In this document: piece by piece, positions 1 through 10,100 of the stretch
Layout of the letters: each line of letters opens with the position of its first letter
How positions within the stretch are numbered: position 1 is the first letter of the stretch
Assembly: GCF_004027225.2 (NCBI RefSeq)
Contig: NC_044277.2
Span: forward strand, 98,019,552-98,083,551
DNA from: Strigops habroptila
Lineage: Eukaryota > Chordata > Aves > Psittaciformes > Psittacidae
Direction: 5' to 3'
DNA length: 64,000 nt
Position numbers and translations under genes: made by a program
Notes under the pieces: model-generated
Told to the model about the DNA's origin: nothing
What the model saw: the letters and a program-made list of their open reading frames with translations, nothing else
Databases searched by the model: none

Positions 1-1389
1 ACCTACCTGCAACCAGACCCCTGTTACCTGGCTGCCAGGGTGAGCGTGGCCATCCATGACCCTCGGTGAGCTGCGCCAGTGCAGCCGCGCCAGGACGGGG
101 GATGCAGTTATTTTACACGTTCCCCCCCCTCTTTCTCGCCACCGCCTTGCTTTGCTCTTGTGCAAAGCACCCAAAAACACAACAAACCCCAGAGGATCAG
201 GAAATGCCAAGTCACCCGCCGCCCCAACGGCGCTTCCTCCCACCGCAACTGGCTGCCTGGCACTGGTTTGGGGTGCCACCACTTGCCCCCAGCCCCATGC
301 AACCGCCAGCACTGCCAGGATGTGCCAGGGATGCAGCCAAGGTCATGAGGCACATGGGATGATGGGCACCACTGTGGAGCTGGCACGTGGCACGGGCACG
401 AAGCTCCAAGCCGGTGGGTTTCGAACACCACGGATAACCAGATCGTGCCAAAAACACAAGCCAAATCTCGCTGGTATCTCCTCCCACCCCCCCATCAGTG
501 CAACCAAAGCTGGGCTGTCTTGAGTTTGCCAGTTCTCAGCATCCCTCCTCCCACCCAATATCCCCGCCTTGCACCCACCCGGAGCCGGCGTCCCATCCCG
601 GCCTGGCGCGGCGCTCACCGGGACAGTGCCAGCGGCCGCCTCTGCTGCCAGTGCCTGTCCCAGCCGGTTGCCGGCTGGCAGAGCCTGTTGGGTGGCTTCT
701 GGGCTCGGCCGGCGCAGTGCCGCCTGGGAACGTTGTGCCGGCACCTCCATCCCTCACTGGCGCTGCTGCCGGGAGATCCGGTCTCCCGCCCAATAATGAC
801 AAAGCCACCAGGTTGTCACCTCCCTGCCACTGAGTCCCATAGGGGACACTGGGGGTCTCACTGGTGGGACCCCACTAGGGTTCCTGCCAGCGCCCTGCCA
901 GCCCCTTTGGATGGCATGGGACAACACGGCTAGCACCATCCCTGCTTTGGCATGGCCACCTCGCAGGACATCCCTGGGGACATCCCTGTCCCCTGCCAGC
1001 AGCGGTGGCACGGTGATGTGAGCTCTGCCCTATTTTAAAGCCATGTGAGATAACACTCGCACTCCTAGTGCACAGCCCTCCTCTGATCCCACCCGCCAGG
1101 GAGGGGGGCGATGATGGGGAATGCTGCCACCGAGGTGACACCCAGACCAGTGGCTTCACCAGCTGCATTCAAGCCTCAAAATAAACCCAGTAGTGGGACA
1201 GTGAGAGGCTGATGTGTGGCAGGGACATGGCTCAGCAGCCTTGCCCTCACGCAGTGCTTGGGGACGTCACCATGGCGAAGGCCAGCACAGTTTTGCTGCA
1301 GGACCCGGCTGCAGAGGTGACACCGAGGTCTCACCTCCGCCTCGGTGCCTCTTGGAGGTGACATGGCCACCACTCTGGTGTGGCTCAGT
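1..1389. other. Probable NBEAL2 intron 1, no gene seen
   Basis: The stretch is GC-rich. Open frames occur on both strands but none resembles NBEAL2 exon 2 or another known protein, and they lack consistent splice borders. No CR1 is recognisable. I regard it as intron on the basis of the exon at 3501-3551. Confidence 0.6.
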
Positions 1390-2430
1390 GATCAGGCACA
1401 CCCTGACAGTGCAGCATGCTTGCTATGCAAGAGTGTCCCCATATGGCCATGCCCCAAGAGCATGGCACACGTCCCTGTATGACCATGTGCACCCAACAGC
1501 ATGTCACGTATGTCCATGCACACCTTGACAGCATGGTAAGTGTCCCCATAGGACCATGCACACCCAACAATGTGCCACATGTCCCCTGTATGACCATGCA
1601 CACCCTGATGGCTGGGCATGTGTCCTCATACAACCATGCACACACAGACAGCATGGCACATGTCCCTGTATGACCACACACACCCGACAGCATGCCATGT
1701 ACCACCATGCACACCCCGACAGCATGATGTGTCCCCTGTACAACCATGCAGACCCTGATGGCATGGCATGTGTCCCCCTATGACCACGCACACGTGATGA
1801 CATGGCACGTATCCCTGTATGACCACACAGCCCCCAACGGTGCAGCACCCATCCCTATGTGAGCGTGAACAACCAGCAGTGTGGCATGTGCCCCTGTATG
1901 ACCACGGACACCCAAGAACATGTCACTCATCCCTGTACAAGCATGCACACCTGATGGCATGTCCCTATACAACCATGCATACCCCTACAGTGCAGCGCCT
2001 GTCCCTGGGAACCAAAAAGCATGGCACATGTCCCTGTATCACCATGCACACCTGATGGCACAGCACATGTCCCCCACATGAGCATGTACATCCATGTCCC
2101 TGTATGACCACACACACCACAACAGCACAGCACCCATCTCTGTGCAAGTGTGAACACCCAACAGTGTGGCACATGTCTCTGTACGACCATGGACAGGCAA
2201 GGACATACCACCCATCCCTGCACAACCACTCACCCCCCAACAGTGCAGCACCTGAACCTGGGGGAGCGTGAACACCCCAATGGCATGGCATTTGTCCACA
2301 TATGACCACGCACACCATGACGGTGTGGCACATGTCTGTCCCCACCTCATCACATGCACCTGACAGCGTGGTGCCTGTCCCTGGGTGAGTATGAACACCC
2401 CACAACGTGGCACGTGTCCCTCGTACAAGC
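1390..2430. repeat. Minisatellite, 39-bp unit, about 26 diverged copies
   Basis: Units follow the pattern catgtccctgtatgaccatg + cacaccc-gacagcatggca, with some partial or diverged copies. The period is about 39 bp, clearest at 1480-1830 and again at 2020-2330. Because 39 is a multiple of three, several frames stay open on both strands; the minus strand gives peptides with a 13-residue period. These are products of the repeat and not genes. The array lies about 1.1-2.1 kb downstream of the NBEAL2 start, in its first intron. Confidence 0.92.
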
Positions 2431-3500
2431 CCTCCCAGGGGTCCTGGGGGACACTGCAGGGCCAGGGGAGGAGACGGACACAACTACTGTCCCTGTACCC
2501 AGGTGGCACCAGGGTCCCCATCCCTCCTGGAACCTGCAGCCATGTGCTAGGAACACAGCAGGGTTTTGGGGTAGAAATAACGCTCTTCCCCCCAACCCCC
2601 CCCGGATGGACACCTCAACCTGCGGCACAGGAGCTGGGAAGACACGGAGGGGTGTGTGTGATCCTTTCCTCCAGGATCCCCCCACCTTCCCCAAACCTGG
2701 ACGCATGGATAGTTAAGGAGAAAACAAAGCACAAGGGGCTTTGGAGGTGGATACGGAGGGTCCCCCATGCTGCCAGCCAGGACAAACCCATTCTCCAGGA
2801 CCCCTGGCTGTGGGACCTGCCCCACCAGAGGGAAATACGATGGCGGGGGGGGGGGAGACGGCACAGACGGTGGTGCCGGGGGGGTCCCCCCTGAACAGGG
2901 CACCCTCCTTTCCCCCCCGCTGCTGCTCCAATGTCACCGCGGCCGCACCTGCTGCTGGGCAAGGGTGCGGGGACCCGGGAGGGGGAAAGGACCCCCCAAA
3001 ACCCACCCGGCCGGGTGTAAGGGGACGTGTGTACCTCCCAAATCCCCCCGTGATAGGTGGGATGCGGTGGGGGAGTCCCGGGGGTTGCGGTGCTCCCCGA
3101 GGGGATCGCGGAACTCGGGGTACGGGGTGTGCCACGGAGGGGTGTCGCTCCCGGGATATGGCAACGGGGATCGGGGGGGGAGGACACGCGGTCGCGGCCC
3201 CCAGGATGCGGCAGTAAGGTGCAGGGGGGCGCGGTGCCCCCCAAATGGGGAGAATGGGGTGGGGGGATCACGGCATGCCGCAATGGGGGACACGGAAGGA
3301 ACGCGGTGCCCCCCCAAGTGGGGAGTGATACGGCAGGAGGTGCCGGCAGGGGGGTGCAGGCAGGGCTCAGCCATTCCCTTTCCCCTATGGAAGGGGGATG
3401 CAGGCAGCGGGGGTGATGGGGGTAAAAAGGGGTGCTGCCCCCCCCCGGGGTTGGGGGGAAGAATTGGGGTGTGCGCGGGGTCCTCCGGTGCCGACCTCAC
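2431..3500. other. GC-rich NBEAL2 intron 1 segment with G-runs
   Basis: From about 2840 the plus strand has many runs of 4-11 G, for example 11 Gs at 2845-2855, with matching C-runs near 3440. These could form quadruplexes. Long open frames here (up to about 250 codons) arise from the scarcity of A/T-rich stop codons and overlap on both strands, so I do not call them genes. Confidence 0.7.
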
Positions 3501-3551
3501 CTTGGCGAAGTAGAGCATCCAAAGCTCGTAGAGCCGCTCCCGGGAAGCCAT
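3501..3551 (-). CDS. NBEAL2: NBEAL2 first coding exon (neurobeachin-like 2), rest outside window
   Basis: The minus strand reads MASRERLYELWMLYFAK from an ATG at 3551, then a consensus donor (AAG|gtgagg) at 3500. From memory, vertebrate NBEAL2 begins MAASERLYELWLLYYAQKD, and this exon matches it residue for residue apart from a few conservative changes. NBEAL2 is a very large cytoplasmic BEACH-domain scaffold required for alpha-granule formation in megakaryocytes; its loss causes gray platelet syndrome in humans. Only the extreme N-terminus is here and no domain is covered. The start has G at -3 and G at +4, and no in-frame ATG lies just upstream. The head-to-head position next to CCDC12 repeats the mammalian order, which strongly supports the call despite the short match. 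I looked for exon 2 (D-L-G-Y-L-Q-Q-W) to the left and did not find it, so 1-3500 is probably intron 1. Confidence 0.87.
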
Positions 3552-3558
3552 GCCGGGC

Positions 3559-3587
3559 CGGCACGGCTCGGTACGGCACGGCACGGC
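3559..3587. repeat. Short CGGCACGG tandem repeats at NBEAL2 start
   Basis: Three to four imperfect 8-10-bp units based on cggcacgg lie immediately upstream of the NBEAL2 ATG, within its likely leader. Confidence 0.7.
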
Positions 3588-3682
3588 CAGCTCCGCCCCC
3601 CCCCATCGCCGGGCCCTCCCCCAGGTACCGGGGGGGGCGGTGACAGGGCCCCCCCTCGGTACCTGCTACCGGGGAGGGGTGC

Positions 3683-3763
3683 CCTTTCCCACCCCTCCTT
3701 TTACCTTCTCCCCCTCGCAGCTCCGCTGCGGGGGGGAGAAGGTAAAAGGGGAGGTGGGAAAGG
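3683..3763. repeat. Long near-perfect inverted repeat (hairpin) in the promoter spacer
   Basis: The left arm (3683-3721, pyrimidine-rich, containing cctccttttaccttctcc) and the right arm (3725-3763, containing ggagaaggtaaaaggggagg) are reverse complements over 39 bp with only about three non-Watson-Crick positions. The loop is 3 bases. It lies 132-212 bp upstream of the NBEAL2 ATG and about 300 bp upstream of the CCDC12 ATG. It is not a CR1 piece. It could extrude as a cruciform or fold in an NBEAL2 leader RNA. Confidence 0.9.
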
Positions 3764-3884
3764 TAAAATGCCCCCCAATAATTATGCCCCCCCCAATTAA
3801 CCCAGTTGAGCCTTGCACACCCTAGGAGGGCGGGGGAATAAGCGTGGCAGGGCAAAAAGAGGATTATTTAGGATTATTTTGCCT

Positions 3885-3908
3885 TTTATTTGTTAAATGC
3901 TATTTATT
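3885..3908 (-). promoter_or_regulatory. Two minus-strand AATAAA hexamers between the divergent genes
   Basis: TTTATT occurs at 3885-3890 and 3903-3908, so a leftward transcript would read AATAAA twice. They lie 154-177 bp upstream of the CCDC12 ATG, where upstream antisense RNAs from this promoter would run. Such RNAs are usually ended early at poly(A) signals. They could also be chance hexamers in the A/T-rich patch. Confidence 0.4.
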
Positions 3909-3971
3909 TGTAAAGCTTTTATGTGTCGTCCCCCCCCCGTCGCGCCCCACCGCCGAAGCTCGCCGATCGAC

Positions 3972-4015
3972 GCGCTCGGCGCTCGATGGGTTGGATGCGC
4001 TCGGCGCTCGATGGG
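3972..4015. repeat. 25-bp tandem duplication upstream of CCDC12
   Basis: The 19-mer gcgctcggcgctcgatggg occurs at 3972-3990 and again, identical, at 3997-4015, separated by ttggat. The second copy runs directly into the NRF1 palindrome. The identity indicates a recent duplication. Confidence 0.9.
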
Positions 4016-4024
4016 CGCATGCGC
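4015..4024. promoter_or_regulatory. Perfect NRF1 palindrome GCGCATGCGC
   Basis: This is the exact NRF1 consensus, 38 bp upstream of the CCDC12 ATG. NRF1 sites are characteristic of TATA-less, often bidirectional housekeeping promoters and usually lie close to the transcription start. The motif match is direct; binding is inferred. Confidence 0.75.
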
Positions 4025-4058
4025 GCTGCGGGTTGTACGGAGCATAAGGAGAAGGGGA

Positions 4059-4069
4059 AAGATGGCGGC
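4059..4069 (+). promoter_or_regulatory. YY1-type element AAGATGGCGGC over the start codon
   Basis: The core AAGATGGCGGC overlaps the CCDC12 ATG in the orientation typical of YY1 elements that sit just downstream of the start site in vertebrate genes with short leaders. It implies a short 5' UTR, roughly 20-60 bases. Confidence 0.65.
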
Positions 4070-4187
4070 GCCCGGCGGTGGTGTGGAGGCGGAGGAGGAT
4101 GCGCCGGGCCTGGTGTTGGGGAGGCTGGAGGAGGAAGCGCGGCGGCGGCAGGAGAGGCTGCGGGCTCTGAGGCAGCGTACGCTGCAG
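4062..4187 (+). CDS. CCDC12: CCDC12 exon 1 (residues 1-42)
   Basis: The ATG at 4062 has A at -3 and G at +4. The exon encodes [16 protein letters not shown] followed by the first charged helix and ends ...RQRTLQ in phase 0, with CAG|gtcggc as donor. The donor is weak at +3 to +6. A second in-phase donor (gcg|gtggga) at 4206 would add six residues (VGEGLA). I chose 4187 because it keeps the length close to the human protein. The reading frame stays open upstream to an ATG at 3897, but the likely transcription start lies downstream of that. Confidence 0.85.
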
Positions 4188-7100
4188 GTCGGCGAGGGGT
4201 TGGCGGTGGGAGGTGTGTGGGGTGGGAGGTGGAGGGGTGCGAGCGTCTGGAGTGGGCCTCTGTGTGTGGATGGTCTGAGATGGGCCTGGTGGTTTGGGGG
4301 CGGGGAGAGGGGATGTGGGGGTCAGAGGGTCTCCAGTGGGTCTGTAGTTATTTGGGATGTGGGGGGCAGAGGGTGTGAGTAATAGGTTTAGAGGTGTGTG
4401 AGAAAGATTGGGGAGGGACAGGAGCATCTGAGGGTAGGTGGGGGGTTCAGGGGTGCTGAGGGGTCTGGGGCCACCAGGCTGGGCATAGCGAGGGGTACAG
4501 GTTATGGGGCACTGGGGGTTTATGGGGCCAAGGGAGAAGGATGGCTGGTGTCTGGTGGGGTGTGTGGGGAAGCAATGGGGAGTAGGCTGTGGGGTGGAGA
4601 GAGGAAGAGGGCAGAGCAGTGGGGCAGAGGGGGTCCTCTGCTGTGGGGAAGGGGATGTGGGTTGCCAGAAAAAGCGGTGTGTGAGTGCTGGAGGAGGGGG
4701 CTTGGGGTTTGTGTGATGGTGCTGAGCCTCCTTGGTCTTGTCTATGGGTCTGTGTGGGCTCTATATGACCCCGAGGCCTGCCTGGCCTGTCCTTGGGCTT
4801 CCTTTGGCTTTTCAGTTTTGCTTTTGCCATCCCTGGTCTTTGCTAACCCCCTCTCCCATTGTGTGATTAAGTCTCTTGATTTTACCATGTTATCTCCTCA
4901 ATTCACTGTGTTTGCATCACATCTGACATCCAGGCCACCACCGGGGTTTGGTAGTGAGGATGAAAAGAGCTTCACCCCAGGGTTAATTAATAACATGTTA
5001 CAGTTCTCTGGTGCTTTCTGGGCCTTCAGCTTCTCATCCGTGGGATGTTGAGACCTGACTGCCTGTAGCGCAGGCTTGAGGATACTGAGGAACTCTTTGT
5101 GTTGCCAAAGCCAGGGTCCATAAATTGGGATTTTCTTCTTGGACGTATGTGCTGTGCATGGTGTGGCAGGCTCCTTGCTCAGCCCTGGAGGAATTCACTG
5201 TGGTTATTGTAAACCTTGTGTTGCAGAAGGTGCTGCTGGCAAAAGAATATCTGGGATCAGTTTTTAAGGAGTTTCTCTGAAAAGTTCTGTTAGGGGTTGA
5301 ATTCTCAACCAAAACCTCTGGTTATTTTCCCTGGTGTCCTTGTTGCTGAGCTCAGAACATGAAAATAGAATTTGGGTTTTTTTTTTTTCGATTGGGGATG
5401 GAGTGAACTTGACAAACTTTGTAATAAATCTCTTGGCAGTGCCTGCTGAGGAAGGTGGCTATGCTCCAGCGTGTCTCTGCACATCCTGGCATTGCTTGAT
5501 TCTCCTCTTCTGGGCTAGTAGGGCGGCGCTAGCTCTGCTCCTCTTCTACCATGACATCCTGAGTTTGTTGATCCAGTTTAGTACGGTCTACTAATGCGGG
5601 AAGGTGTTTTGTCCCTCCACTGAGGTACCTTCTCTTGGGAGTACTAAAGAGAGCTGTGGTTTGGTGGGCGGGCCAGGCGTGTTCTGCTGCAGTTCTTGTC
5701 TTGAGTCGTACGTTGTTATCAGAGAGCTGAGCTTTGTGAAACAGGAGTGGGATACAGCCCCGTGCCAGCTATTACCAGGAAGAAAAACTGTGGAAAAGAA
5801 AAGCTCCTCCTGAAAGAACAGGTCTTTCCTTTACTTTCTGTCCCATCTAGCAAATTTAGGAGGAGCGAGACAGAGGACATCACACATGGAATGCTGCTCT
5901 CATCTGCTTTATTGCTGCAGGGTTTTTTTCCTAATTTTGGATGAGATTTTCTGACTTGGTCTCTGTGAAGGCTTAAAGCTGTTGTTCTTTAACACAAATA
6001 GCATCTCACACGCAGTACCAGCACACTGCACCTTCGAGGGTAACGTCTGGTAGCTCCTGACAGCTCCTGGTAGACCTGTCCTCGTAAGTTTGTCGAAGCC
6101 TCTCTAAAGCCATTTTTACTCTTGGCTTTTGCAGCTTCCTGAAACAAGAGTTCCACCATTTAATGACAAAACCACCTCCTTTGGTTTTAATCCCATTAAA
6201 TGGAAGTTCCCTTGGGTGCTCTCTCACGCAGCCCTTGTGAGAAACAAAATAATCGCTCCATGTTCATGTTTATGAGTCTATAGCATGCTTGGTCTCCCTT
6301 TCAGATCCAAGCTGTGGTCTATGAAGTCTGTCTTTGTACACAAATCTCTCTGAATCATCTCAGTGACTTTTCCTGGTACCTCCCTGAGTGCTGGGATGCC
6401 TTTTTGCTGAGAGTGGATCAGGATGTGGGGCACTTGTGAGTTTATTTTGTGTTCCCCCCCCCCCCCCCCCCCCCCAAGCCTGTCTTCAACCATTGAAGGC
6501 TTGTCTGCTTTTTCCAGCCCTATCTGTCTCCACCGAGACCTTTCTGCAGCAGTAGAGCCTGTTCCCTGTGCTTGCGTAGTTGGAATTACATTCTTCCTCC
6601 CGCCCCTTCATGTGTGTTCCTTTGCATCAGGCCCTGATTTTTATAGAATCACAGAATGGTTTGGGTTGGAAGGGACCTTAAAGCTCATCGATTTCCAACC
6701 CCCTGCCATGGGCAGGGACACCTTCCACTAGAGCAGGTTGCTCCAAGCCCCATCCAACCTGGCCTTGAACACTGCCAGGGATGGGGCAGCCACAGCTTCT
6801 CTGGGCAACCTGTGCCAGGGCCTCACCACCCTCACAGGCAAGAATTTTTCTTCCTAATATCTAACCTAAATCTCCCCTCTGTCAGTTTAAAGCCATTCCC
6901 GCTTGTCCTGTCACTACCTGCCCTTGTCAAAAGTCCCTCTTATGTCAGGGCCACAGAGCTGGGTGCAGGACTGCAGGGGGGGTCTCACCAGAGCAGAGCA
7001 GAGGGGGAGAATCCCCTCCCTCAACCTGCTGGTCATGCTGCTGGTGATGCAGCCCAGGACACATACCTGTTGTCTCATTGCTCAGGTGTCATTGCACAAC

Positions 7101-10100
7101 CCTTCTGCCACCTGTTGCTGTATTTCCTTGTGAATGATTTCACCTGCAACTGCTGTCATCTAGCCTGTCAGGTCTTTCCCAAGTCTTCTGTGGTGCTTGT
7201 GACAGCACAAACCCTGGCAGAGGACATGGGGGATTGAGAAGAAGAGGGCATCCTCTCCTGCCACTGTGAAAAGCTGCTGCTGGGGTTTGCAGGAGAGAAG
7301 GTGCTGCGCTTTCTGCTGCATTTCTGTTTAGGGAGCAGGTACTCGAGATGCAACAAGGAGCCTCTTCCAGCTCAGGGCTTCTCTACAAATTGCACCGTGT
7401 GCTCAGTTTTCCTGGGAAGGTGATGCTCATCTCTTCCCAAATCAGGGAGGAAACGTGGGGTAATAGCCAGACACATAAAATCTCAGTGGATGATCTTGTG
7501 CTTTCTGCTTTGCTTACCTGACCTGTCGTGCCACCTTTTATTTATTGACAGCAAATGGGCTTTTACTCAATGAAAAGTGTTTGACTTCTGGGTGTAATTT
7601 ACATTTGAGAAACATCAGTCACTGCTTGCTTGTACAAATATTCTTGGAATAGTCTGTAAGCTGATGCTGGGTTCTCAACCTCAGAGCACAGCCTTGGCAT
7701 CAGCACCCTTTGCAATGTCAGGGATCAGGGACTGTATCAGAGAGGCCATTTCCTTCTGAAATTCAAATAAAATTGCCTTTCAGTAGCAAACTATTAAATT
7801 GCAGACTCCGACTTGTTGGCGTATTGAATATTACTTCCTGTTCTGGCAAAAAAATACAGTTTTGGATTGTGTAACTGTAATCTTGGTTTGCAAGCTTTCC
7901 TCTCTTCTTCCCTCCCCCAAATATATGTCAAAACCCCCCAAATATCTTGCAGCAGTTGCTTACTAAGCTTACAAGCCCTAGGGGCTGCTGCAGTAGCTGG
8001 AGAGCTAAAGGGCTGCTCGTCTTCGAGTTGCCAGCATGGAGCTGAAATGTCTGAACCCCATCTTTTAGTCTGACCCTCTAAGGCTTCGCTTGATGCTTCT
8101 GAGCAACCAGGGTGTCAAGTTATTATCTGAATACGTCTTTACTTCCTTGGGATAAGTCTGATCCATGCAGGCTCAGCCAGGATGTTGGATTTTTTCCCTT
8201 TATATAAGCGTTGTTACAGTTTCTGTGAGTACAGTTTCTTTTGAGTTCCTTCAAAAGAAGCGTGACCAGCAGATTGAAGGAGGTGATCCAGTCCCTCTGC
8301 TTTTGAGAGACCCCACTTGCAGTACTGTGTCCAGCTCTGGTGTCCCCAACATGAGAAGGACATAGAACTGTTGGAACAAGTCCAGAGGGGGCCACGAGGA
8401 TGATCAGGGGGCTGGAGCACCTCCCATATGAAGACAGGCTGAGAAAGTTGGAGCTGTTCAGACTGGAGAAGTGAAGGCTCCAGGGAGACCTCATAGCAGC
8501 CTTCCAGTATCTGAAAGGTGCCTACAAGGATGCTGGAGAGGGACTCTTCATCAGGGACTGTAGGGACAGGACAAGGGGTAATGGGTTTAAACTGGCAGAG
8601 GAGGGAGATTTAGATTGGATATTAGGCAGAAGTTCTTCCCTGTGAGGGTGGTGAGGCCCTGGCACAGGTTGCCCAGAGAAGCTGTGGCTGCCCCATCCCT
8701 GGCAGTGTTCAAGGCCAGGTTGGACGGGGCTTGGAGCAACCTGCTCTAGTGGAAGGTGTCCCCCCCCATGGCAGGGGCTTGGAACTGGATGAGCCTTAGT
8801 GTCCTCTCCAACCCAAACCATTCTGTGATTCTATGAAAGATGATCTCTCCCTGTTTTGTATGCCCCAAAATGTCTGAAACCAAGGAAAGGGAATCTGAAC
8901 ACCCCCTTCCCCCCCCCCCCAAAAAAAAAAAAAAACAACCAACCAAAAAACAAACCAAAACCAACATCTTCACAGTATCCTCTCGTCTAGAAGCCATTGA
9001 AAAGTCATGTAGGAGCAGCTTTGAAAGTAAGCTTTCTGGTGTGCCAGAGAGGAGCCACACAGGGAAGTGCCGTAGTCTCTTAACATGGCTGTGCCTATTT
9101 TCTGCCAGCTTATGATGAATAAAAAAGCCTTTCTGAAACTGGTTGCTTATAGAACCAGTGCTTAGCTCATGTTTTCATTGCCGCCTTCTATTAACAGGAA
9201 AACCCCACCAAGTTTTTGCAGGGAGCCTTGTGAAAACTCCCACAGTGACGTAGATCTTTTCAAGTTTAAGATTGTTTTTCTGCATGTGTTTTAGGAAGAA
9301 AACAGTTCTAGCTCCCGAGGTCCTGCTGCAGGGAAGAGCGGGGACAGCCTTTTCCTAAGTACACTGTGCAGACATCTCCAAAAGGAAGGCATTGGGGTTA
9401 AAAGCTGAAGAAAGGGATTCTTCATATGGCTTTTATTTTTCAAATGACTTGAGTACGGGCAGTAGAAGCTGCACGAGGGCTGGACTGGTCCGTAGCATTC
9501 TCTTTGCCCAAGGGTTCTTGTGCTGATGCTCACGATGGTGCTGAGGCTTTATCCTCACAGTATTGTGTGATAAAGCCCCGCTTATCTTCTGTCTTTTTTT
9601 TTTCCTTGCCTGATGGCTGAAAATCAGATTAAAATGTTCTCTGTGTGTTTCTGAGAAAGACTTTTTTTTTCTTTTTTAACTGACGAAAATCTTTTACCCA
9701 ATTTAAACTTCAGCTTAGCATGACTGTATTTAGTGTCTTTAGTTTTAACAGCTCCTGCCTATCACCTAACTATACATTTTGAAATAAAATCATAGGATCC
9801 CAGAATGGTTTGGGTTGGAAGGAGCCTTAAAGCTCACCCAGTTCCAACCCCCTGCCATGGCCAGGGACACTTTCCACTAGACCAGGTTGCTCCAAGCCCC
9901 TTGAACACTACCAGGGATGGGGCAGCCACAGCTTCTCTGGGCAACCTGTGCCAGGGCCTCACCACTCTCACAGGGAAGAACCTCTGCCTCAGATCTCATC
10001 TAAAATGGGAAAGCAAGGTCTCCTGAATCTCCTTGAAGGTGCCTGGCTGGAGGTGACTCCGTGTTTGCACACACTGAGGTCCTGTCAGTGCTTGCCGGAG

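Larger units (their letters stand above)
3340..4200. promoter_or_regulatory. CpG-rich bidirectional NBEAL2/CCDC12 promoter region
   Basis: The two start codons are 510 bp apart and divergent. The flanks are rich in G, C and CpG, and I see no TATA box at a useful distance from either ATG. An A/T-rich patch (about 3770-3920) splits the GC-rich DNA into an NBEAL2 side and a CCDC12 side. The region holds an inverted repeat, minus-strand poly(A) hexamers, a 25-bp duplication, an NRF1 site and a YY1-type site, listed separately. Transcription starts cannot be fixed from the sequence. Confidence 0.8.

Noticed and set aside
1965..2483. 172-codon minus-strand frame with repeating Cys/His/Trp peptides
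   Set aside because: It is a translation of the 39-bp minisatellite. The 13-residue period follows from the unit length, and other frames are equally open.
2767..3513. 248-codon plus-strand frame in GC-rich DNA
   Set aside because: Overlapping frames are open on both strands because stop codons are rare in this composition. The peptide is low-complexity Gly/Pro/Arg with no known domain, and it runs over the NBEAL2 first exon.
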